From Anastatus disparis (lineage: Eukaryota > Arthropoda > Insecta > Hymenoptera > Eupelmidae), in assembly GCA_017163975.1 (NCBI GenBank), contig JAFFSR010000249.1, forward strand, positions 5,748,001 to 5,812,000: DNA of 64,000 nt, read 5' to 3'. The position numbers and the translations under genes are program-made. Every line of letters starts with the position of its first letter. The first letter of the stretch is position 1. Positions 54,781 to 64,000 of the stretch are shown piece after piece. The notes under the pieces are model-generated. The model worked only from the letters and a program-made list of their open reading frames with translations, made no database searches and was not told the origin of the DNA.

Positions 54781-57406
54781 ATATAATAGTATCAGATTTA
54801 TTTAAGTAAATTTCTTCTTGTTTTTCGACTCCGTTTTCGACACTTTTAATTTCCTCGTTGATTATTTCTTTGATTACTTTTTTTGGTCTACCGCGTTTAT
54901 TTTTAATACGTGTACGTTCTTCGTTTAATTTTTGTATTTTTATTTCATTCGAAGGTATATTTGTTAATTTAATATTTACTTCATTTTCCTTTGCTTTTTG
55001 AGCTCTAGTTATCACATTGATTTCTACCGTATCTATAGGTTTTCTAGATAACGAATCACTATTCACATTCATTTTTCCCTTCTTATATATTACATCAAAA
55101 TCGTATTCTGATAGTTTAAGTTGCCATCTTTGAACTCTGTTATTTTTATCTGCAGATCTAAAAGATAGTAATGGCTTGTGATCTGTTACTATTGTAAATT
55201 TATTTCCATATACGTAATTTCTAAATGTTTCTATTCCAAATAATATGCCTAATGCTTCTTTTTCATAAGTGTGATATTTTAGTTCAGGACCTTTTAATAC
55301 TCTAGAAGCGTATGCTATGGGTTTATCTTTCCCGATTTCACCTTGTGATAATATAGCGCCTAAAGCATATCCTGATGCATCTGTAGTGATTATAAATGGT
55401 TTATCTAACTGTGGAAATTGCAATAAAGGTGCAGAGCATAGTGTGTCTTTTAGTTTATCAAAAGCCTTTTGTTTCTCTGAATCCCAAGTAAATTTTACGT
55501 CTTTTTGTAATAATAACGTTAAAGGTTTTGTTATATTAGCAAAGTCATTAATAAATTTTCTGTAATAACCTGCTAAAGCCAAAAACTCTCTAATGTTTTT
55601 AACTGTTTTTAGTGTTGGAAATAATTTTACTGCATCAATTTTTTTTGGATCTGCCTTGATACCCTCTTTACTTATAATATGACCTAAAAATGTCACTTCA
55701 TTTTTCATAAAATCGCATTTTCTTGGTTCTAGTTTTAATACGGCTTCCCTTAATTTTGTAGCTACTAGATTAAATTTAATATTATGTTCTTCTTCTGATT
55801 TTGCAGTTATAATTATGTCATCTATATAAACATGACATATTTTTTTATTTATTAACTCACCAAGAGCTGTATTTGCTACCCTCATAAATGTTCGTGGTGA
55901 GTTAGTTAAGCCAAAAGGTAATACTGTAAATTCAAATCTTCCTAAAGGGTGTACACTAAAAGCTGTTTTATGTATATCTGATTCTTTCATTGGTACCCAG
56001 TGAAAAGCTGAAACCATGTCTACGGTAGTAAAATATTTATTTCCGCCTAAATCATCAAAAATTTCAGTTGTAGATGGAATTAAATAAGGATCTGGTATAG
56101 TTTTCTCATTTAATTTTCTATAATCTATAACTAGTCGCCACTTTTCTTTTCCATCAGGACCTGGTTTCTTCTTAACTACAAATGCTGGAGCGTTATATGC
56201 GCTTTTAGATGGCCTTACTAGATTATTATCAATTAATTTTTGAGTTTCTGTAATAGCGATTTCTCTTGATTTATGTGGCAATGGAAATGGTTTCACGTAT
56301 ACTGGTCTGTTATCTGTTGAATTTATCTCGTGTTGTTCTAAATTGCATTTTCCAATATTTTCTCCTTCTAACCAAAATATGTCATCATTTTCTAAAATTA
56401 AATTCTTTATATTTTGTTCTTTCTCTTCACTTAAATGATTTAAACTTATTTTACTTAATAATTCTTCTCTACGATCATTTTTTTCTTCACTAATATAATT
56501 TACATTTTTATACATTAAATTTTCTTGTAATTTATGAAATTCTTCTTCATGATCATTTAATATAAAATTTGTTAAAATATCTTTTTCCATAAAATATGTT
56601 AGAAATTGTTTGTCTTTATTATTAATGTTGAAATTTGTATTTTCTTCAAGTTTTAATAGAAATTGTTTATATTCTATATTCTTATTATTTTTACATTCAT
56701 CTTTTTCTAAAACACAGTTGATTTCTTTCATAAAATTTTCAATATTTTCATTCTTATTCTGTAGAAATTGTGTAATCGAAAATATGTGATTATTGTCTTG
56801 CATTAGCATGATATAATGAAAAGCGTTATTAACTGCTGTGTCATTAATTTCGATGTTTTCTGTAGATAAATTTATCAATGAATTTTTATCGTTTTTATAA
56901 TCTGTTTGAATAAAGAATTTTTTACCATTTATTTCTAAATATCCCTTGTCTAATCTCAACTTATTTTTTCTCAATACATCTATTCCTAAAATACCATCGT
57001 AAGGTATTGAAAATTTTTCAGATGCTACGTGGAAATTTGTATACGAATTATTAATAGGAAAAGTGATTAAACCACATGTTTTAACCGGAATATCAGTAAT
57101 TCCTGACAAATATATTTTAATATTATTATTAATAGAATTTTGTGGTACTAATTTTTCTTTTATGATGTTAAGTTGGGCACCTTTATCTATTAATAATTTG
57201 CATAAATCATTTGTATACGGATTTCGTATCTCGATAAATTGTAATGTATCGCCTAGTTTAAATATATAAATTGATATATTATTGTTATCATTAATGTTTT
57301 CAGTTTTAAATTGTATAATTTTTTCCAATTCATTATTCGTTATATTTTTTTCATTATGTAGTTTTACTGTTGTTGAATCATTCTTTATTTCTGGTTTAAA
57401 TTCCAT
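54764..57406 (-). CDS. pol: Gypsy-3 pol, protease-RT-RNase H part
   Basis: An 880-residue open frame in the -1 frame relative to gag, already open before the gag stop, so a -1 shift is likely used. The protease block reads LLIDKGAQLNII at about residue 71, with Lys in place of the usual Thr or Ser of DTG/DSG. Reverse transcriptase has LVIDYRKLNEKT, TVDMVSAFHW, LPFGLTNSPRTF and YIDDIIITAK. RNase H has TTDASGYALGAILSQG, YHTYEKEALGIL and IVTDHKPLLSF, then NVNSDSLSRKP. It ends in a basic tether (KNKRGRPKKVIKE, AT-hook-like) and runs into the hairpin element. Reverse transcription of the element RNA is its role. Apart from the DKG protease and the hairpin this part looks intact. Confidence 0.92.
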   Translation of the reverse strand: MEFKPEIKNDSTTVKLHNEKNITNNELEKIIQFKTENINDNNNISIYIFKLGDTLQFIEIRNPYTNDLCKLLIDKGAQLNIIKEKLVPQNSINNNIKIYLSGITDIPVKTCGLITFPINNSYTNFHVASEKFSIPYDGILGIDVLRKNKLRLDKGYLEINGKKFFIQTDYKNDKNSLINLSTENIEINDTAVNNAFHYIMLMQDNNHIFSITQFLQNKNENIENFMKEINCVLEKDECKNNKNIEYKQFLLKLEENTNFNINNKDKQFLTYFMEKDILTNFILNDHEEEFHKLQENLMYKNVNYISEEKNDRREELLSKISLNHLSEEKEQNIKNLILENDDIFWLEGENIGKCNLEQHEINSTDNRPVYVKPFPLPHKSREIAITETQKLIDNNLVRPSKSAYNAPAFVVKKKPGPDGKEKWRLVIDYRKLNEKTIPDPYLIPSTTEIFDDLGGNKYFTTVDMVSAFHWVPMKESDIHKTAFSVHPLGRFEFTVLPFGLTNSPRTFMRVANTALGELINKKICHVYIDDIIITAKSEEEHNIKFNLVATKLREAVLKLEPRKCDFMKNEVTFLGHIISKEGIKADPKKIDAVKLFPTLKTVKNIREFLALAGYYRKFINDFANITKPLTLLLQKDVKFTWDSEKQKAFDKLKDTLCSAPLLQFPQLDKPFIITTDASGYALGAILSQGEIGKDKPIAYASRVLKGPELKYHTYEKEALGILFGIETFRNYVYGNKFTIVTDHKPLLSFRSADKNNRVQRWQLKLSEYDFDVIYKKGKMNVNSDSLSRKPIDTVEINVITRAQKAKENEVNIKLTNIPSNEIKIQKLNEERTRIKNKRGRPKKVIKEIINEEIKSVENGVEKQEEIYLNKSDTIIWGNPR

Positions 57407-57597
57407 TGCATTATGTAATGTTTCTTTTTGTTCAATAATTTTAACGTACTCATTATTAGTTTCATTTTCATTAAACTCATCACATACTTCGAAGTCATAA
57501 TCGATTTCGTGTGTTCTTGCAAAAAATTGAATGTCAATATAATTCTTGAGCGACTTTTGTTGCGAAACTCGTCTTGTACGCTCTTTCCAAGTCGAGT

Positions 57598-59946
57598 TTA
57601 TGCGTTTCTCTGTATATGAACTGATGTGTTTAATTTAGCTTGACATTCTTCCTCTGTGTGATTCATGCTTTTGCAAAATGTGCAAAATTTACTCAACTTG
57701 CTTTCTATATTCTTCAGTGTAAAGCATGAATCGATTGAATGTCCTAATTTTTTACAATATGGGCATTGTAAATTTTGATTTGCGTTTTGAGGTTTTTTGT
57801 ATTGTATTCTTCTACATTCCTCTATATTATACCCTCTACTTTTGCAATATTTACAAAATTTCATTTGAATTCGTCGTCCATATGAATTATTATTTCTGTT
57901 ATTTCCGACGAACATTTTATTCTGATTAAAATTATTTTGACCGATGTTATTATTTCTGCATTCTTTACCTGAGTGACCCCATTTGTCACATAATTGACAT
58001 TGTATTTGATTATCTGGTTTAGCCTGATTTAAAAATATCTTAAATTTTTCACAATCAATAGTATTGTGTTCACTGTTACACAGATTGCATATTTGCGTAG
58101 GTGTAATACTTTTTTCTGTAATTTGATTACACAAGTTGGTATTATGTCCGTTCTTATTGCATTTCAAGCATAATTCATATTTTTGTATGATTGGACAGTG
58201 GCCTATTTGATGATTATTTTCCTGGCAATATTGACAATAATATTCATTGTCTTCTAAATATTTACACATGCTTCTTGAATGACCTACTTGATTACAAAAC
58301 TTGCATATTAATATAATTTTATCTTTTGCATTTGTGCATTTAAATGATGGATGAGTTGGCTGTTTGCAATATATACAGCCTGCATTGTTGCAACATAATG
58401 CCTCATGATCTATGTCTTTACATATTTGACAGCATTGAATTTTTTTAGGTTTATCTTCAAAAATTTCACTATACATGATTTTCTGTCTAGACGAATTTGT
58501 CTTTATCCTAATATCCTTCTGTTTCCCCTGTTGTTTTTCAATTTCTATTGCTTTAATGGTTGCACTTGAATAATCTGCTACCTCTCCTAATTCAAATCTG
58601 ATTTCATTTCTTAATCCTTGTTTAAAATATTTTAATGTATCCTTAGCTAAATCATTTGTAAAACGTTGATAATCATCTTCTGCTATACCCGCTTCATTTT
58701 GTTTTTTATCTTTAATTTTTAATGTTAACTTTGTTATTCTCTCTACATATTCAACCACTGATTCATTTTCCCCTTGTTGTATTTGTTCCAATTGTGCATA
58801 TAATGAATGTAAATTATCAATTTCAGGATATAGTTTCTTTATTGTTTTGATAAAATCTGCAATACTTTCAATGTTACTATCTTTTATAGCAGTACGGATC
58901 GTTTCTGATACTTTAAATCTTATATAATTCATAATTTTTTTTTGTTCATTCGTAGTCAACATATCTTTTGCAATTTCTAACGAATCTATGTACTTTTCCA
59001 AAGGTATATTTTTACCCATAAACTCAGGTACTAACCTTGACACCTCTTTTAAAGAATATCCTGAAGTATTTGCCATGTTTGTATTGTTAGGCATTTTATT
59101 ATTATTTATTATATTATTATTTCTATTATTATTATCAAAATTTATATTTTCCAGGTTTCCAATACCTTCTATTTCGTAATAACTCTCTTGTTTAATAGAA
59201 AATTCCTGCAAGTCGTTATTTGTTTCGTCAATAGTTGTATTATTTTCTGATGAAATTGTCACGTTTTTGTCTGTTATATTAGTGTTATCAGCTAAAGTAA
59301 TATTTTTTTCGTTTTCAATACTTCTTATTTCTTGATGTCCTGTCTGTTTAAATGAAAATTCCTGAGTATCGTTAAGTGATGTATTATTTTCTGATAAAAT
59401 CGTCACGTTTGTCGCTAAAGTATATTTTTGTGTTAAACTGTCTTCTTTATTATGGCTCTGTTTCGTCCTAGTAATTTGTGGAAATGTTTTTGGAATTGTG
59501 CCCGTATATTTATTTAATAGTGTATTTTGTTCACTTGAATTATCTGTATTAATATTTGATTGAACATCCGTAATTATATTTGAGAGATTATTTTCAGATG
59601 TTTCTTCTGAGGTTGTATTTGAAGTATTATTATCAACTGTTTCGTCTAAAGTTTTATTTGAATTATTACCTTCAATTGTTTGATCTAAACTTTTAGTCGG
59701 AGAGCGTGTAATTTTAGTGCTTTTGCGAAACGGATTCATATTTTCGTAGATATGCTCTCCTAAAACTGCTTGTCTAATATGATTTCTAATTCTTTCACGA
59801 ATAGCATTCATATTTTCGTCTTTTTTAGTAGGTATATTAAATTTTTGACAAATTTCAGATAATTGTAATTTAGAGTATGATATTACCCACTGTGTTTTTC
59901 CTTTTTTTATATATTTCGCTATCTGATCAAAATTTATTTTATTCAT
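57598..59946 (-). CDS. gag: Gypsy-3 gag with ten zinc-knuckle motifs
   Basis: A 782-residue intact frame, long for a gypsy gag. There is a short N-terminal domain, a Ser/Thr/Asn-rich low-complexity region (about residues 80-290), and a capsid-like core (about 300-470: SRLVPEFMGKNIPLEKYIDS, LYAQLEQIQQGENESVVEYV). From residue 506 to 773 comes a series of ten C-x2-C-x3/4-H-x4-C type motifs, such as CKFCNQVGHSRSMC, CLKCNKNGHNTNLC, CQLCDKWGHSGKEC and CPYCKKLGHSIDSC. The eighth has Tyr for His (CKYCKSRGYNIEEC) and the first has variant spacing. Gags usually carry one to three. They should bind RNA during packaging. First in-frame ATG used. Confidence 0.93.
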   Translation of the reverse strand: MNKINFDQIAKYIKKGKTQWVISYSKLQLSEICQKFNIPTKKDENMNAIRERIRNHIRQAVLGEHIYENMNPFRKSTKITRSPTKSLDQTIEGNNSNKTLDETVDNNTSNTTSEETSENNLSNIITDVQSNINTDNSSEQNTLLNKYTGTIPKTFPQITRTKQSHNKEDSLTQKYTLATNVTILSENNTSLNDTQEFSFKQTGHQEIRSIENEKNITLADNTNITDKNVTISSENNTTIDETNNDLQEFSIKQESYYEIEGIGNLENINFDNNNRNNNIINNNKMPNNTNMANTSGYSLKEVSRLVPEFMGKNIPLEKYIDSLEIAKDMLTTNEQKKIMNYIRFKVSETIRTAIKDSNIESIADFIKTIKKLYPEIDNLHSLYAQLEQIQQGENESVVEYVERITKLTLKIKDKKQNEAGIAEDDYQRFTNDLAKDTLKYFKQGLRNEIRFELGEVADYSSATIKAIEIEKQQGKQKDIRIKTNSSRQKIMYSEIFEDKPKKIQCCQICKDIDHEALCCNNAGCIYCKQPTHPSFKCTNAKDKIILICKFCNQVGHSRSMCKYLEDNEYYCQYCQENNHQIGHCPIIQKYELCLKCNKNGHNTNLCNQITEKSITPTQICNLCNSEHNTIDCEKFKIFLNQAKPDNQIQCQLCDKWGHSGKECRNNNIGQNNFNQNKMFVGNNRNNNSYGRRIQMKFCKYCKSRGYNIEECRRIQYKKPQNANQNLQCPYCKKLGHSIDSCFTLKNIESKLSKFCTFCKSMNHTEEECQAKLNTSVHIQRNA

Positions 59947-60747
59947 TTGAAATCTTCATTATTTACTTAACAATGAAGAATTTTATTTATTCAAAATATT
60001 AAATTTTGTACATAAAATTGTAAGTTTTAAAAATTATAAATACTGCTGTGTTTCTCTCTTTTTTTTTTAAGTGCCGTTTGTTAACATACGTTATTAACAA
60101 TTCTTTGACACTGACCTACTATTCTTACATAAAAGTAAAGAATTTTGCCGATCTATGTTTTGAAACTTGATATTAACTCACTGCTGTTATACCTACACGA
60201 AAGCGTACGGTAAAAAAAAAATAAATTTTGCTGAGCTTGTATTTTCGAAGTTCAATACACCTGCAATGTTTTGAAGACCACTGTCTATGCCATCTGTTTA
60301 CCTTATTTTGATATCTTTAAATTTACTTTATATTCTTTTCATAAAAATTTATATGTTTTTAGTATTATTTAATATAACTTTTTACTGTTTAGTTAACTTT
60401 CCTTTTTATTTCTTTTATTAATCGTGAACTTGAAACTTATTTCACTTTTAAAATTAAATTATTATGCAAAAATTATTGATATCTGTTGTAATTTCTCAAT
60501 GCACTAATTAAATGATATTATTTGAAATCAGTTTATAAAAGAATTTGTAATTTTTACTCGATTTCTTATTTATAATTATTCTTGCTAAAATATAGATTTA
60601 TTTATTGATTTGATGATTTTACATTTATTTTTATTAACAATTTTTTTATGTAAATTGTATTATATGATTTTAAATCGCGCAATTTCGCGTATAAAAAATT
60701 ATTTCAATTACGCACCATGCGTATAATATATTAATTTTTTTTTTTTA

Positions 60748-60985
60748 CACTATTCGTATTTAATGATACACTTTGTGTTTAATAATTTATTTTTAATAAC
60801 ACTATTCGTATTTGATAATACACTTCGCGTTTAATACACTATTCGTATTTGATAATACACTTCGCGTTTAATATTTTTATTTTCGATGACCCTATTCGTA
60901 TTTGATAATACACTTCGCGTATAATATTTTTATTTTCAATGACGCTATTCGCTTTCAATAATGCACTTCACGTTTAATTTTATGT
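60748..60985 (+). repeat. Tandem repeat in the Gypsy-3 leader
   Basis: Five variable copies of a unit built from CTATTCGTATTTGATAATAC and ACTTCGCGTTTAATA, spaced about 40-65 bp apart. A leader repeat could affect packaging or translation of the element RNA; that is inference. Confidence 0.9.
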
Positions 60986-61097
60986 ATATTTATTTGATTT
61001 GTGCCTTGAATATATAATACTTTATTTGACGCACTTGGCGGTTAATTAACACACTTTTGAACACTGTATTATAAGCCCTTTGAATATATTTTTATGC

Positions 61098-61102
<5 letters not shown>

Positions 61103-61141
<39 letters not shown>
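61103..61141 (+). repeat. (AT)n microsatellite
   Basis: Alternating AT tract in the Gypsy-3 leader. Confidence 0.95.
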
Positions 61142-61143
<2 letters not shown>

Positions 61144-61226
61144 TAAAGAATTATAAATTTTCTTTAATTATCCTTCAATATTTTCAATACGATTTTTCAA
61201 TTAAAAAATTTGTACCGGAACCAAAA

Positions 61227-61500
61227 TGTTAAGTCCTGGCTTGCACCAGGACTAAATAAAAGTGTGTAAATAAAAGTGTATATGTTATTTAATCATATTA
61301 ATTAATTGCATTAAATATATATATAAATTATGTATGTTTAAAATATTGAATTTATTTATAAAATGTATAAAGATAGAGATGTATGAATCTAGTGGTGGAA
61401 AAACTCCACCAATATTTAATTGAACAAAATCGCTCTCACGATTGAATAGTATTAAAGGATAAACTTGATTCTTGAAAATAAAGAGTTTATTAAATAATTA
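61227..61500 (-). repeat. Gypsy-3 5' LTR, edge and terminal hairpin
   Basis: It begins TGTTAAGTCC on the plus strand beside the primer-binding region. AGTCCTGG and CCAGGACT (61232-61253) form an eight-pair stem with loop CTTGCA at the LTR edge, the same place as in Gypsy-2. There is no second LTR to define its length; a TG...CA end may lie anywhere up to about 62031. Confidence 0.6.
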
Positions 61501-62035
61501 TATATTCTTACCTTGTAGTATTTCTCAGTAGATTGGTGCTAGGTGTGGGCGGACAAATGAATAGGCACAATATGTAATAGATCCTCGAGGTTTATTGATA
61601 TTTTTTAACACTTTTAATATAATTGATTTTTATGCGCGTATATATTTTAATAATTGATACATGTATATTTAATAATAGCAATTGCTTTGAAATATAAACT
61701 TGACGGGCAGTGTAAACGTATTACCAATAAGACACCCGGGGTAATATTCCGTTTTTTCGATGATCTCAATTTGGTTTTATACTTATCTTTGTTTATAAGA
61801 TTTTATTGTCTTTCACATCAATTTTTATTTATAAATTTTCTTAAATTTTAATAATATGTTTCGTAATGTTTTTGAGATTTGTAAAATTCATTTTGAAATT
61901 GCAAAACATACGTTTCGATTCTTTTCTGATGATCTACTTAATTTCGCTTAGTAATGAAATAATGCGAGTGTTCAATAATTGAGGAATTTGATTTACCAAT
62001 GTTAATAAAAACGATACGTTTGTGACGTAACAGTG
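61501..62035. other. Possible rest of the Gypsy-3 LTR; nothing else recognised
   Basis: AT-rich. No ORF of known type. GACGTAACA just before 62034 would be an acceptable LTR end but is unsupported. Confidence 0.4.
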
Positions 62036-62227
62036 CCCTACTAAAAAATCTCAGGTGAGAAATCACCTGATTTCTCAGGTGATTAATCATGCCAATATCT
62101 CATGTGACGATTTTTTTGGTTTTTACACGTTTCAAAGCATACTTACTACACTGAAAGAACTTTTTGTATGCTGTATGCCAAAGCGTGAGGGCGCAGTATA
62201 CTACAAGTTTACGGGAGACAGAAAAAC

Positions 62228-62316
62228 AAATGTTGGCGTTTTGAAAGCCAACCGATACCAGACACCGGTGCGCGCGCAACTCATAAGTAACTTTTGGCAT
62301 TAAAAACGCCAACATA
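62228..62316. repeat. Small inverted repeat, ATGTTGGCGTTTT
   Basis: AATGTTGGCGTTTT near 62229 and its complement AAAACGCCAACAT near 62303 enclose about 60 bases. It may be a short MITE or part of a longer one. No target duplication can be assigned. Confidence 0.6.
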
Positions 62317-62403
62317 TGTATTACTGTTCGCCGCTGAGTATGAGCGGACTGTATATATACCTCCCCTCTTGGTTGGCAGTTTGCTAAGGCATCTATCCGT
62401 GTA

Positions 62404-63063
62404 GGAGAGTGTCACACCTCCGAATCACGGATTTTGCTCAAACTTCGGGATAAGTTTTCAGATGATAAAATATGGAAAAAGCTAAAGTTATAGTCATAAA
62501 TACTCAATATTTCCCTAGTTACAGGCAATTAAAGAAAATCACTAAAAAAGTTACTAGATTTTTAAACGCATATAGTTCTTTAGCGTCGATAGCTACAAGC
62601 TTGAAACTTTTTTTAAATTAAAGCTGAGCTCAAATCCTTTCGAAATAGTAGTTACAGCATATCAAAATATTATTTTTTCCCAAAGTTATAGCGTAATAAG
62701 GATTGGACCTAATTTCAGCTTTTATTATTAATTAATGTTTTTAAAAGAAAAATCAGGTCCAATGTTGATCACGCTCTAACTTTAGGAAAAAATAATATTT
62801 TGATATGCTGTAACTACTATTTCGAAAGGATTTGAGCTCAGCTTTAATTTAAAAAAAGTTTCAAGCTTGTAGCTATCAATGCTAAGGAACTATATGCGTT
62901 TAAAAATCTAGTAACTTTTTTAGCGATTTTCTTTAATTGTCTGTAACTAGGAAAATATTGAGTATTTATGACTATAACTTTAGCTTTTTCCATATTTTAT
63001 CATCTGAAAACTTATCCTGAAGTTTGAGCAAAATCCGTGATCCCAAAAGGTGTGACACTCTCC
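62404..63063. mobile_element. 660-bp hairpin element, TA-flanked
   Basis: The ends are GGAGAGTGTCACACCT and AGGTGTGACACTCTCC with TA on both sides. The arms are about 300 bp, near perfect, with a central AT-rich loop near 62720-62745. The outer sequence CTCTCCTAGTTAG also ends the Harbinger-like hairpin at 11572-12242, so the two families share termini but not bodies. Confidence 0.88.
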
Positions 63064-63066
63064 TAG

Positions 63067-63278
63067 TTAGTCAATTGCGAACTATTTTTGAAAATTTTTT
63101 TAAAATTCGAACTTAGAAATTTTTTTAAAAATTTGGTCTTAGAAAATTTTTTAAAAATTTGGTCTTAGAAAATTTTTTAAAAATATGGTCTTAGAAAAAA
63201 TTTTGACTTATTTTACAAAAAATTTTCTAAGTTCAATTTTTCAAAAATTTTCAAAAATAGTTCGCAATTGACTAAGCA
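63067..63278. mobile_element. Short hairpin with internal 25-bp repeats
   Basis: TTAGTCAATTGCGAACTATT and its complement near 63252-63274 enclose about four copies of a 25-base unit (AAAATTTGGTCTTAGAAAA). It directly adjoins the preceding hairpin. Confidence 0.75.
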
Positions 63279-63382
63279 TGGTTTGAAACGTGTAAAAACC
63301 AAAAAAATCATCACATGAGATTTTGGCATGATTAATCAGCTGAGAAATCAGGTGATTTCTCACCTGAGATTTTTTAGTAGGG

Positions 63383-64000
63383 TGTTGCATAGTAATTAAA
63401 GGAAAAAATTTTACTTTGGAGGATAAATGTTGTTGGTTATCGCTGGTAAATCAGACGATTTGAACACTTTTTTTTACTCGTATCCCACATCACATACACT
63501 AAGATTCAAATAAAATATTTCACCTCACTAAAATTTATTACCTCTATTCTTTTTACTTTGTTACTTATTTTATTTTTTTTACTTTATTAATATTAATTTT
63601 AAATTTATTCGATTTATTTGTCGAATAGGTATACTTTTAAGATAATAATTTAATTGACACTAACGGCAATAATTCTTCGCTTATAAAAGTTATCTTATCT
63701 TAATTGATTTTTACAATAGCTATATAAAAGTAATATCCTACAAAAACTGTAAAAACTATATTATTTAAAAATCACAACTTGAAAAGTAATTTGACCGTAA
63801 TAAAAACAACAATATAAGAAATGATGATATTGGATGAAAAAAAATGAACAACAAAGTTTATATGAAAAGTATTTAGCGAAATTCAATGTGTTTAACCTAT
63901 TGACCTAGTTTTAGATCTTATTACAATTTCTTTTTCTTTATTATTAAGATCAAAGTAAATTCTTAGAGATAAAAATAACACTACATGAAAAAGGATTCGT
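63383..64000. other. AT-rich stretch, nothing recognised
   Basis: No ORF, repeat or RNA feature seen up to the window end. Confidence 0.5.

Larger units (their letters stand above)
59947..61226 (-). other. Gypsy-3 leader and primer-binding region
   Basis: About 1.28 kb between the 5' LTR and gag, unusually long and AT-rich. It holds the tandem array at 60748-60985 and an (AT)n tract at 61103-61141. On the minus strand the sequence next to the LTR reads TGGTTCCGGTAC, whose complement ends CCGGAACCA, as expected for a tRNA-primed binding site. Confidence 0.65.
51105..61500 (-). mobile_element. Gypsy-3: Ty3/gypsy element, 3' end missing
   Basis: The minus-strand order is 5' LTR (from 61227 rightward), candidate primer-binding site (TGGTTCCGGTAC), a 1.2-kb leader, gag (59946-57598), pol, and truncated env (52463-51105). 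The env C terminus and 3' LTR are absent. An 806-bp hairpin element sits between RNase H and integrase. Long open frames remain, so decay is modest. The right boundary of the LTR is not defined; 61500 is a minimum. Confidence 0.85.
62036..63382. mobile_element. 1347-bp TIR element holding nested hairpins
   Basis: The ends are CCCTACTAAAAAATCTCAGG and the complement ending TTTTTAGTAGGG, with TG outside on both sides. The arms run about 105 bp (62036-62142, 63275-63382) and contain small palindromes of AGGTGAGAAATCACCT type. Inside lie a unique 260-bp segment and the hairpins at 62404-63063 and 63067-63278. The end motif is shared with the element at 24368-24769. Confidence 0.82.

Overview
This is an AT-rich, low-gene-density stretch of a eukaryotic, almost certainly insect, genome. 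The evidence is the spliced gene structure, the Ty3/gypsy elements with two kinds of envelope gene, the Tc1/mariner, piggyBac-like and Harbinger-like DNA elements, the abundant (TA)n and (CA)n microsatellites, and a DUF4806-type protein familiar from ant, wasp and aphid genomes. A hymenopteran is my best guess, not shown. I see no host housekeeping gene, rRNA gene, intact tRNA gene or CRISPR array. Nearly everything recognisable is a transposable element, usually broken and often nested.

Layout. 1-8.9 kb: microsatellites and five palindromic or TIR non-autonomous elements, one with a tRNA-like A box/B box module. 8.9-13.8 kb: a mariner-type element with a dead transposase, abutting a truncated ISL2EU/Harbinger-like DDE+SWIM transposase that is split by a 671-bp hairpin element, then a 61-bp minisatellite and a second mariner-family end. 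14.7-17.4 kb: a higher-order array of CA-rich and CGTCTC-rich repeats. 17.7-25.3 kb: a hammerhead-like motif, then a repeat R interrupted by a 6.4-kb CMC/CACTA-like transposon carrying a transposase gene and a multi-exon DUF4806-like second gene, both decayed. 25.9-31.3 kb: a mariner-type palindromic element split by a second copy of R with an 18-bp target duplication, then a solo LTR holding a 1.26-kb Tc1-type foldback element.

32.0-42.1 kb: a plus-strand ORF of unknown kind, split by a young, full-length gypsy element (Gypsy-1, minus strand; gag, pol, errantivirus-type env) that itself holds two small DNA elements. 42.3-49.6 kb: a piggyBac-type TTAA element and a heavily decayed minus-strand gypsy (Gypsy-2) fused to a Tc1-like transposase. 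50.2-61.3+ kb: a half copy of the large foldback family seen at 5.4 kb, then Gypsy-3 (minus strand; gag with ten zinc-knuckle motifs, a largely open pol, and a truncated env resembling chuvirus-type glycoproteins), split by an 806-bp hairpin element. 62.0-63.4 kb: another nest of hairpin elements.

The best candidates for something new are the two-gene CMC-like transposon with its DUF4806-like partner, the ten-knuckle Gypsy-3 gag next to a glycoprotein-type env, the paired hairpin at the LTR edge of Gypsy-2 and Gypsy-3, the clusters of TCAAGGTCA sites in mariner-type arms, and the R repeat, which has retroposon-like target duplications and gives an empty-site comparison.
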